DNA from: an uncultured Clostridia bacterium
GTDB lineage: Bacteria > Bacillota > Clostridia > Oscillospirales > CAG-272
Reading direction: 5' to 3'
Assembly: GCA_937884385.1 (NCBI GenBank)
Contig: CALGCW010000312.1
Location: 1 to 12,297 of the forward strand
DNA length: 12,297 bases
Part shown: positions 6,112 to 11,923 of the stretch, piece by piece
Position numbering within the stretch: position 1 is the first letter of the stretch
Layout of the letters: each line of letters starts with the position of its first letter
The notes under the pieces: model-generated
Told to the model about the DNA's origin: nothing
The model's input: only the letters and a program-made list of their open reading frames with translations
Databases searched by the model: none
Translations under genes and position numbers: made by a program

Positions 6112-7350
6112 ATGGTAATAGTAGAATTTTTTGACAAAGCTGCGCTTGAGAACATATGCGGCGCTCTGCTTTGCAAGCCCGAAAAGGTTATTTTCGTTGG
6201 CTCGAGCAGAAGTAAGATGGAGCGCAGTATGGAGCTTTACAGGACGGTCCTTTGCAGCAGGGGAATATTTCCCGAGCTTTCTTGCGTTGCCGTTTCAAGA
6301 AACCATCTGCAGGCGATAGTGGATAAGCTTGAAGAGATAGTTGAAGGCTGTGAGGGCGAATGTGTATTCGACCTTACGGGCGGCGACGACCTTTATCTTG
6401 TGGCGGTGGGAATCATTATGGAGCGATACATCGACAGGATACAGTGTCATCGCTTTAACTTCCAGCAGGATAAGATCTACGATTGCGATGCGGACGGCGC
6501 CGTTTTTGACGTCAAGAGTTTTAATATTTCGGTTTCCGACAATATCTCCATTTACAACGGTGAGATAGTTACAAGCTCATACGACGGATGCTTTACATAT
6601 TTTTGGGATTTTAACGCGGATTTCCTCAACGACGTGAAGGCGATGTGGGAAATATGCAAGCAAAATCCTAAAATGTGGAACGCGCAGATAGGAACGCTGG
6701 GTGCGGTGTGCGATAAGCTTAGTATGCCGTCATCGCTCGAGGTAAGGTTCGATCAGAGGGCCGCACAGGCGGCGTTCAGCTACGATCACATCAGATATAC
6801 TTGTGAGCCACAGCTACTTTGCGAGCTTGAAAATCTTGGTCTTATCACTTCCTTATATATTGACAGAACGGTAAGCTTCAGATTCAAAAACGAGCAGGTC
6901 AAAAAGGTACTGACGGTTTCGGGGCAGATCCTTGAGCTGTTTATCGCTTCAAGACTCCTTTCATTAAGGGGAGAGGACGGCTTGCGCTTGTACAATGACG
7001 TGAAGGTCGGCACGGTCATCAATTGGGGACAGTCGGAGGATGACGACGGAATACCCACGATCAACGAAATAGACGTTATTGCGATGAAGGGGTCGATCCC
7101 CGTGTTTATTTCCTGTAAAAACGGCTTTTTCGATGCCAATGAGCTTTATAAGCTTAATACGGTAGCGGATAGATTTGGAAATAAATACGCCAAAAAGGTG
7201 CTTGTGGCTACGGATATGGACAGCTTGGGCTCGCGTGGAGATTATCTCATCTCGCGTATGCAGGATATGGGTATTCGGTGTATAACGGATCTCGATCAGA
7301 TGCAAGATACGGAGCTTGATCGCATACTTGCGTCTCTTTGGAAGAACTGA
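6112..7350 (+). CDS. CARF plus PD-(D/E)XK-like effector, DUF1887/Card1/Can2 type
   Basis: A 412-residue cytoplasmic protein with the layout of DUF1887 proteins. The N-terminal Rossmann-like CARF domain (about 1-135) has a strand into V29-G-S-S32 and the ligand-loop motif D87-L-T-G-G-D92. A central linking or winged-helix-like region covers about 170-265. A C-terminal restriction-endonuclease-like domain (about 268-412) has E275 in its first helix, N318-E-I-D321-V and F332-I-S-C-K336. Characterised relatives (Card1, Can2) bind cyclic tetra-adenylate from Cas10 of type III CRISPR systems and then cut ssDNA and/or RNA. Here the residue two before K336, expected to be Glu, is Ser334, so catalysis may rely on E319, D321 or E275, or may be lost. 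GGAGG lies seven bases before the start. It follows the RyR gene by 14 nt. No cas gene or CRISPR array is in the window. Confidence 0.85.
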   Translation: MVIVEFFDKAALENICGALLCKPEKVIFVGSSRSKMERSMELYRTVLCSRGIFPELSCVAVSRNHLQAIVDKLEEIVEGCEGECVFDLTGGDDLYLVAVGIIMERYIDRIQCHRFNFQQDKIYDCDADGAVFDVKSFNISVSDNISIYNGEIVTSSYDGCFTYFWDFNADFLNDVKAMWEICKQNPKMWNAQIGTLGAVCDKLSMPSSLEVRFDQRAAQAAFSYDHIRYTCEPQLLCELENLGLITSLYIDRTVSFRFKNEQVKKVLTVSGQILELFIASRLLSLRGEDGLRLYNDVKVGTVINWGQSEDDDGIPTINEIDVIAMKGSIPVFISCKNGFFDANELYKLNTVADRFGNKYAKKVLVATDMDSLGSRGDYLISRMQDMGIRCITDLDQMQDTELDRILASLWKN

Positions 7351-7386
7351 CGAAAAAACGGAACAAAAAATGTAATAAAAATTATA

Positions 7387-7418
7387 AAACCCTATTGACA
7401 AATCTATCGATAGGGTTT
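7387..7418. repeat. Inverted repeat spanning the -35 of the metal-efflux promoter
   Basis: Nine-base arms, 7387-7395 and 7410-7418, are perfect complements (AAACCCTAT and ATAGGGTTT) around a 14-base centre. A smaller palindrome, CTATCGATAG (7403-7412), overlaps the right arm. The element lies between the CARF gene and arsR. It has no T tract, so it is a poor terminator; it could be a second protein site. Confidence 0.5.
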
Positions 7419-7423
7419 ACAAT
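7395..7423 (+). promoter_or_regulatory. Sigma-A promoter of the arsR-HMA-cadA-DUF1349 operon
   Basis: TTGACA (7395-7400), a 17-base spacer and TACAAT (7418-7423) form the promoter. The transcription start, near 7430, coincides with the left edge of the operator palindrome. Confidence 0.8.
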
Positions 7424-7429
7424 ATGATC

Positions 7430-7455
7430 AACAGTTGAATAATTGTTCAACTGTT
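7430..7455. promoter_or_regulatory. ArsR/SmtB-type operator palindrome
   Basis: The 26-bp dyad 7430-7455 has perfect 10-base arms (AACAGTTGAA and TTCAACTGTT) and a near-symmetric six-base centre. Its core TTGAATAATTGTTCAA matches the TGAA-N6-TTCA style of sites bound by CadC, CzrA and SmtB. A further TTCAA just downstream (7455-7459) could make a second overlapping site. It sits at the transcription start, where the metal-free repressor would block the operon. Confidence 0.8.
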
Positions 7456-7476
7456 CAAGTAAAGTGAGGTGCTTTT

Positions 7477-7863
7477 ATGGAAGTAAAGATGAATACCGAC
7501 ATTCATATTCACAGTGACGTTTGCGAATGCGATCATGTGCATACGGACGCGGTCGCACACGTTAGGGAAGTGATGGAGGATACTGAGGTGCTTTATGCGC
7601 TTTCGGATTTTCTCAAGGTAATGAGCGACAGCACGCGCATGAGGATAATGGCGGCACTTGAAAGTGAGGAGCTTTGCGTTTGCGATCTTTCGGAGGTGCT
7701 TGGTATGACCAAATCCGCTATATCGCATCAGCTTAAGGTGCTTAAGGATGCAAAGCTCGTAAAGTTCCGCCGTGACGGCAAAAACGTGTATTATACGCTT
7801 AAGGATGATCACGTTAAGACCATTCTTGAAATGGGAATACAACATATAAAGGAGAAGGATTGA
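7477..7863 (+). CDS. ArsR/SmtB-family metal-responsive repressor, CadC/CmtR-like
   Basis: A 128-residue DNA-binding repressor that should leave its operator when bound by thiophilic or borderline metals (Cd, Pb, Zn). The winged helix-turn-helix is at about 36-110, with recognition-helix region M77-T-K-S-A-I-S-H-Q-L86. Two known metal sites are visible. The alpha3N-type thiolate site has C67-V-C69 in ELCVCDL plus N-terminal Cys16 and Cys18, as in staphylococcal CadC. The alpha5 site is complete: D110, H112, H123 and E126, the D-x-H-x10-H-x2-E spacing of SmtB and CzrA. A His/Cys-rich N-terminus (9-22) adds further ligands. A GTGAGG ribosome site six bases upstream favours this start over Met5. 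It is first in the operon and very likely autoregulated through the palindrome at 7430-7455. Confidence 0.92.
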   Translation: MEVKMNTDIHIHSDVCECDHVHTDAVAHVREVMEDTEVLYALSDFLKVMSDSTRMRIMAALESEELCVCDLSEVLGMTKSAISHQLKVLKDAKLVKFRRDGKNVYYTLKDDHVKTILEMGIQHIKEKD

Positions 7864-7864
7864 T

Positions 7865-8086
7865 ATGAAGATCAAAGCAAAGGTTAACGGATTGTGCTGT
7901 GCTCACTGTGCGGCAAAGATCGAAGAAAAGATAGCGGCTCTTGAAGGCGTTGAGAGCGCAAGCGTCAGCATACTTACGGAAAAAATGATAATCGTTTGCG
8001 ACGATGCAAGGGTCAATGAAATAAAGACTGAGGCAGAAAAAATTACCAAGAAGATCGAGCCCGACGTCAAGGTAGAATTTATTTGA
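7865..8086 (+). CDS. Separate HMA-domain metal-binding protein
   Basis: A 73-residue soluble heavy-metal-associated domain with a ferredoxin-like beta-alpha-beta-beta-alpha-beta pattern. The metal loop is G9-L-C-C-A-H-C15, matching the GMTCxxC motif of such domains with an extra Cys and a His between the ligands. It would bind a soft metal ion and hand it to, or regulate, the pump encoded next. It begins one base after the repressor stop. The ribosome site AAGGAGAAGG lies within the end of arsR, and its own stop overlaps the pump's possible TTG start, so all three are translationally linked. Copper chaperones (CopZ) share the fold, but the context points to Zn, Cd or Pb. Confidence 0.88.
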   Translation: MKIKAKVNGLCCAHCAAKIEEKIAALEGVESASVSILTEKMIIVCDDARVNEIKTEAEKITKKIEPDVKVEFI

Positions 8087-9915
8087 TTATGAAAAGAGAT
8101 ATCGGATTATTATCCGCGGGTATAGTGCTTTTCATAATAGTACTTTTTGTTCCCAATGAGCCTGCGATGCTGCGTTTTTTGTTGTTTTTGCTTGCGTTTA
8201 TCGCAAGCGGTGCAAAGGTAATACTCGCGGCGCTTAAGGGCATCTCACGCGGAAACGTTTTTAACGAGAATTCGCTTATGGTGGTGGCGGCTATCGGTGC
8301 GTTTTGTATAGGTGAGTATCCCGAGGCGGTGTTCGTAGTAGTATTTTACCGCGTGGGAGAGCTGTTTGAGGATTATGCGGTTAAAAAATCGCGCAAGTCC
8401 ATATCCGACGTTATGAACATCTGCCCCGATTATGCAAATCTGCTTGTCGAAGGTGCTGTCACGAAGGTGGACCCGGACGACGTCTGCGTGGGAGATGTGA
8501 TAGTGGTAGCCGCAGGCGAGCGAGTTCCGCTTGACGGTACTGTTATTGAGGGTAATTCTTACGTCGATACTTCCGCGCTTACCGGTGAGAGCGTTCCGCG
8601 AAAGGTTGAGGTCGGTGACGAGATACTAAGCGGTTGTATCAATAAAAACACCGTGCTTCACGTCAGGGTCACCAAGAGCTTTGACGACTCTACCGTCAGT
8701 AGAATCTTAGAGCTTGTTGAGACTGCATCCGCAAGAAAGTCGAGCCCCGAGAAGTTTATTTCGAAATTTGCAAAATACTACACTCCGGCAGTGCTCGTGT
8801 GCGCGCTTTTGCTTGCGGTGCTTCCTCCCCTCCTTATAGAGGGTGCGAGCTTTAAGGATTACGTATATAGGGCGCTTTCGTTTCTCGTAGTTTCTTGCCC
8901 TTGTGCGCTCGTTATCTCCGTTCCGCTTGCGTTTTTCGGCGGTATTGGCGGTGCTGCGAAAAAGGGCATACTTATCAAGGGAGGAACTTACCTTGAATCT
9001 CTTGCAGGCGCGGGAAGCATCGTTTTTGATAAAACGGGAACTCTTACAAGGGGTACGTTTGCCGTTCGTTCGGTAAGTCCCGTAGATATGAGTGAAAGCG
9101 AGCTTATAGAGCTTGCCGCTTATGCTGAGAATGTTTCGCTCCACCCGATAGCCGCCTCGATTCGCGAAGCCTACGGCAAGGATATAGATATCGACAGGAT
9201 AAGCGAAAGCCGTGAGATCGCGGGTCACGGAGTTTTTGCCGTGCTTGATGGCAAAAAGGTACACGCGGGCAATATTAAATTAATGAAAATGATCGGAATT
9301 GATTGCAACGGCACGGGAAAAGGAACTGAGGTTCATATTGCGCTTGACGGCAGGTATGCCGGTCATCTGCTGATTGCCGACGAGATAAAGAATGATGCTA
9401 AAGAGGGTATCTCTGCGCTCAAACGAGCAGGTATCGGAAAAACGTATATGCTTACCGGTGATACCCGCGCAACAGCCGAGGGAATTGCGGATGCTTTGGG
9501 CATAGGCTTTGTTAAAAGTGAGCTTTTGCCCGGGGATAAGGTCAGCGAGCTCGAAAAGATAATGGCAGAGACGGCGGGGAAGACAGTCTACGTGGGTGAC
9601 GGCATAAACGATGCCCCCGTGCTTGCCCGCGCAGATGTCGGCATCGCTATGGGCGCACTCGGCTCGGACGCTGCTATTGAAGCCTCTGACGTGGTGATAA
9701 TGACGGACGAGATCAAGAAGATCGAAGAGGCGTATGCGATATCGAAAAAGACGATGAGTATCGCAAAGCAGAATATCATTTTTTCGATAGCGATAAAGGT
9801 CGGCATACTCATCCTTTGCTCCCTGAACGTGCTTGGAATGGGTGTTGCGGTGTTTGGCGATGTTGGAGTTATGGTTCTTGCTGTGCTCAATTCCTTCAGG
9901 ACTATGAAGGATTAA
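8083..9915 (+). CDS. cadA: P1B-2-type Zn/Cd/Pb-exporting P-type ATPase
   Basis: A roughly 610-residue membrane pump that exports divalent soft metals using ATP. Numbered from TTG 8083, the actuator motif TGES is at 167-170, the membrane metal site C272-P-C274, the phosphorylated D316-K-T-G-T, the nucleotide-domain H354-P, TGD at 458-460 and GDGIND at 505-510. K572 in the penultimate helix and D593-V-G595 in the last helix are the P1B-2 signature of ZntA/CadA, which argues against copper. The usual N-terminal HMA domain is absent; the protein begins directly with TM1 and the adjacent 73-residue protein supplies that domain. The start is uncertain: TTG at 8083 overlaps the HMA stop and has AAGG ten bases upstream, while ATG at 8089 would give 608 residues by coupled reinitiation. 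Confidence 0.94.
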   Translation: MIMKRDIGLLSAGIVLFIIVLFVPNEPAMLRFLLFLLAFIASGAKVILAALKGISRGNVFNENSLMVVAAIGAFCIGEYPEAVFVVVFYRVGELFEDYAVKKSRKSISDVMNICPDYANLLVEGAVTKVDPDDVCVGDVIVVAAGERVPLDGTVIEGNSYVDTSALTGESVPRKVEVGDEILSGCINKNTVLHVRVTKSFDDSTVSRILELVETASARKSSPEKFISKFAKYYTPAVLVCALLLAVLPPLLIEGASFKDYVYRALSFLVVSCPCALVISVPLAFFGGIGGAAKKGILIKGGTYLESLAGAGSIVFDKTGTLTRGTFAVRSVSPVDMSESELIELAAYAENVSLHPIAASIREAYGKDIDIDRISESREIAGHGVFAVLDGKKVHAGNIKLMKMIGIDCNGTGKGTEVHIALDGRYAGHLLIADEIKNDAKEGISALKRAGIGKTYMLTGDTRATAEGIADALGIGFVKSELLPGDKVSELEKIMAETAGKTVYVGDGINDAPVLARADVGIAMGALGSDAAIEASDVVIMTDEIKKIEEAYAISKKTMSIAKQNIIFSIAIKVGILILCSLNVLGMGVAVFGDVGVMVLAVLNSFRTMKD

Positions 9916-9933
9916 TACCCAAGGAAAGCATTG

Positions 9934-9939
9934 AGAGGT
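9934..9939 (+). promoter_or_regulatory. Ribosome binding site that sets the DUF1349 start
   Basis: AGAGGT lies six bases before the ATG at 9946. The in-frame TTG at 9931 overlaps this region and has no comparable site, so the shorter protein is preferred. Confidence 0.7.
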
Positions 9940-9945
9940 CGTAAA

Positions 9946-10554
9946 ATGAATTTTGATATCAACAAATTAGAATGGACTCGCGAGAGTGCAAGCTACTCTA
10001 TCACAAAGGAAAAGATCGAGATAGTCACAAGTCCCCACACCGATCTGTGGCAGAGGACTTACTATCACTTCAGAAATGACAACGCGCCCGTTTTGCAGAT
10101 GGAAACGGAAGAAAAGTATTTCTCATTCGTGGTTAAAACAGAGTTCCAAAGCGAGCATAGATTTGACCAATGCGGCATAGTAATGTATCTCGACAGCGAC
10201 AACTGGCTTAAAGCCTCTATTGAATACGAAAACGAGAGATTTCAGCATCTTGGGAGCGTTGTGACCAACAACGGATATTCCGATTGGGCGACAACTGAGA
10301 TCGATGCGAGCATAAGATCGATGTGGTATAGGCTCAGCCGCCGCGAGGATGACTATTGCATTGAATGCTCGGAGGACGGCATTGTTTTCAAACAAATGCG
10401 TGTGTGTCATATGTGGAAGGGCGGAGGTGCTATCCGCTTTGGCATCTATGCGTGCAGCCCAGAGGAATCATCGTTTAAGGCAACGTTTACGAATATGGAG
10501 ATGACTGAATGCAAGTGGCTCGCTCACGATGGGCAACAGCCTGATGCGGAGTGA
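9946..10554 (+). CDS. DUF1349-family protein (concanavalin-like fold)
   Basis: A 202-residue soluble protein resembling the DUF1349 family, predicted to have a concanavalin A-like beta-sandwich. Typical features are the early DLWQRTYYHFRND segment, the strand pattern around SFVVKTEF and DQCGIVMYLDSDNWLKASIEYEN, the TNNGYSDWATTEI stretch and a C-terminal IRFGIYACSP. Proteins of this fold often bind carbohydrates, but DUF1349 members have no firm biochemical role; some are labelled regulators of enolase by homology only. No signal peptide is visible, so it should be cytoplasmic. It starts 30 nt after the ATPase and ends before a good terminator, so it is the last gene of the metal operon. Its link to metal export is unexplained and may be incidental. 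Confidence 0.8.
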   Translation: MNFDINKLEWTRESASYSITKEKIEIVTSPHTDLWQRTYYHFRNDNAPVLQMETEEKYFSFVVKTEFQSEHRFDQCGIVMYLDSDNWLKASIEYENERFQHLGSVVTNNGYSDWATTEIDASIRSMWYRLSRREDDYCIECSEDGIVFKQMRVCHMWKGGGAIRFGIYACSPEESSFKATFTNMEMTECKWLAHDGQQPDAE

Positions 10555-10592
10555 GGAGGGATCTTTGCTTGAGATTTGTTCTGTAAAAGAAG

Positions 10593-10616
10593 AAAGCAAC
10601 CTTAATTGGTTGCTTT
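10593..10616 (+). terminator. Rho-independent terminator of the metal-efflux operon
   Basis: AAAGCAACC (10593-10601) pairs perfectly with GGTTGCTTT (10608-10616) around a six-base loop, followed by a T-rich tail. It lies about 40 bases after the DUF1349 stop. Confidence 0.88.
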
Positions 10617-10704
10617 TCGTTTTATGTGTTGTGCAGCCAATTTAGATGCCACAGCGAAAAAGTCAATAGAATCAAGGGTTTTCGACTTTCTAAGGTAATT
10701 TCAT

Positions 10705-10730
10705 GTGCATCCAAAATAGATGCACTTATT
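10705..10730 (+). terminator. Possible second terminator hairpin
   Basis: GTGCATC (10705-10711) pairs with GATGCAC (10719-10725) around a seven-base loop, then a T-rich stretch begins. It could back up the terminator at 10593 on the plus strand. It also abuts the repaired stop of the minus-strand small gene, but that side has no T tract. Confidence 0.4.
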
Positions 10731-10891
10731 TTTCAATCAAATCATAAAATTTGAATTGAGAGTTGCGAATTTTTTTGTTGAGCCCAATTTACGGCATAAT
10801 TTCTATCGCCTTTTATTGTCTCTTTGAAGGCAGTGCAGCCGGTTTTATATGCCCCCTCGGTCAAATAGTACCTTATTTCCCAAGTTTTCAT
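10726..10891 (-). CDS. Small protein with a frame break at an A7 run
   Basis: Read literally from ATG 10889-10891, this gives 49 residues ending at TGA 10742. The first 40 look like real protein: MKTWEIRYYLTEG, then TIKGDRNYAVNWAQQK, dense in aromatic residues. The frame then passes through seven A (10770-10776 on the opposite strand). Removing one A continues as IRNSQFKFYDLIEK and stops at TAA 10726-10728, giving 54 residues. From memory, small clostridial and phage proteins end in a similar WAQ-K ... QFKFYDLIEK pattern, which would favour the shifted version, but I cannot check that. It may be a frameshifted gene, a homopolymer sequencing error or a case of slippage. It begins 15 nt after the nuclease gene with a weak ribosome site (AGAAGA), probably in the same transcript. 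Function is unknown. Confidence 0.5.
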
Positions 10892-10906
10892 AAAAATCTT
10901 CTTTCT

Positions 10907-11923
10907 TTAGAATATTTCGGATATTAATATACTTATGTTGTTGAACACATTGGTTAGTGCTTGATCATTATCCTCGAAATCCGTTATTTCTATGGCTCCA
11001 ATTTGTTTGTGTTTGGTGATGTCCGTTCTATGATTCAAACTGAATCCATGCTTTTTTAAGGATTGTTGCCAAGCCTCTATAGATTCTGCATTCGCTTGTT
11101 CGGTTAGGCTGTAAAGCACCGACCTTACTACAATACTGCATTTTTCGCTACTTTTATCATATTTAAAATCTCTGCTTCTGATTTCAAAGCAAGGCAGATC
11201 TTTTTCGTGACCCTTAACAAAAAACTTTATGTAATAATATTCTTTTTGATAGCAGTTTATCTCCTTTTCTTCTGATATGCAAACAAGCGTGTGATAGTCG
11301 TTGAAAAAAGAGTGCCAAGAAATCAAGCCCCATTCACTTGGCGACTGTTCTCTTCTTGCGGCAGAATAAATTTTTTTAATATAGTCTATGTAATAACCAA
11401 GAACTTCGTTGTCTGTATTTATATCCTTAAAAATATCGTATATAGAGTAAATGTCATAAGTTTTCCACCCTAAGTCCTTGGTATGCTTGGCTTCCCATGC
11501 GTCAATAATATTAGTTTTATAAAAAACTTTAAAAATATTTCCATCCTTCTCAATATATCGTTCAACATCGTATTTCTTGCGATTTTCTTCATTTCTCCAA
11601 AAGTTATTATGACCGATTATATCTTTCTCGTATCTCGCAAGTTGATCGTCATGTATTCCGCTTCCTGTCTTATCCTCAATGACGATTAAATGTTCTATCT
11701 CATCGATCTTAAACCATATTGAGACATCAATATTTTTCCACTGTGCAACAGTTGTAAGCTCGGTTATTGTTTTATCCTTGAATTTATTTTCTGTAAAACT
11801 ATCAAATAATTTTCGACAAGCGTTTTTCACACTCTCGTTTTCGCAATTGTAATTTTCAAACAGCCAACGCAAAAATGCGTCCTGAGAAAGCTCTTTTGTT
11901 GCGTAATCAAATAGGTTTTTCAT
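10907..11923 (-). CDS. PD-(D/E)XK nuclease-superfamily protein
   Basis: A 338-residue soluble protein resembling the PDDEXK_4 group of the PD-(D/E)XK nuclease superfamily. The N-terminal half carries the nuclease core: an opening KELSQDAFLRWLF helix, then N-I-D66-V-S-I-W and I-V-I-E83-D-K85. That gives the D...ExK triad with normal spacing, followed by HDDQLARYE (a Q at 94 as often seen). The C-terminal half is unassigned. The target is probably DNA, and a defence or mobile-element role is plausible, but no activity is shown for this protein. ATG 11923 is chosen because GGAG then sits seven bases upstream; ATG 11926, one codon earlier, leaves only four. It overlaps the end of the WYL gene by 17 nt, so the two are translationally coupled. 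The gene is strikingly AT-rich: I count 16 G+C in 60 bases at 11521-11580. Confidence 0.8.
   Translation of the reverse strand: MKNLFDYATKELSQDAFLRWLFENYNCENESVKNACRKLFDSFTENKFKDKTITELTTVAQWKNIDVSIWFKIDEIEHLIVIEDKTGSGIHDDQLARYEKDIIGHNNFWRNEENRKKYDVERYIEKDGNIFKVFYKTNIIDAWEAKHTKDLGWKTYDIYSIYDIFKDINTDNEVLGYYIDYIKKIYSAARREQSPSEWGLISWHSFFNDYHTLVCISEEKEINCYQKEYYYIKFFVKGHEKDLPCFEIRSRDFKYDKSSEKCSIVVRSVLYSLTEQANAESIEAWQQSLKKHGFSLNHRTDITKHKQIGAIEITDFEDNDQALTNVFNNISILISEIF

Noticed and set aside
8707..9264. A minus-strand frame of 185 codons inside the ATPase gene
   Set aside because: It is a shadow of the P-type ATPase, whose phosphorylation and CPC motifs lie in the same region on the other strand.
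10634..10725. Two similar short motifs (CCAATTTAGATGC and CCAAAATAGATGC) that might be repeats
   Set aside because: Only two copies with mismatches, no regular spacing and no third unit. Not enough for a repeat family or a CRISPR array.
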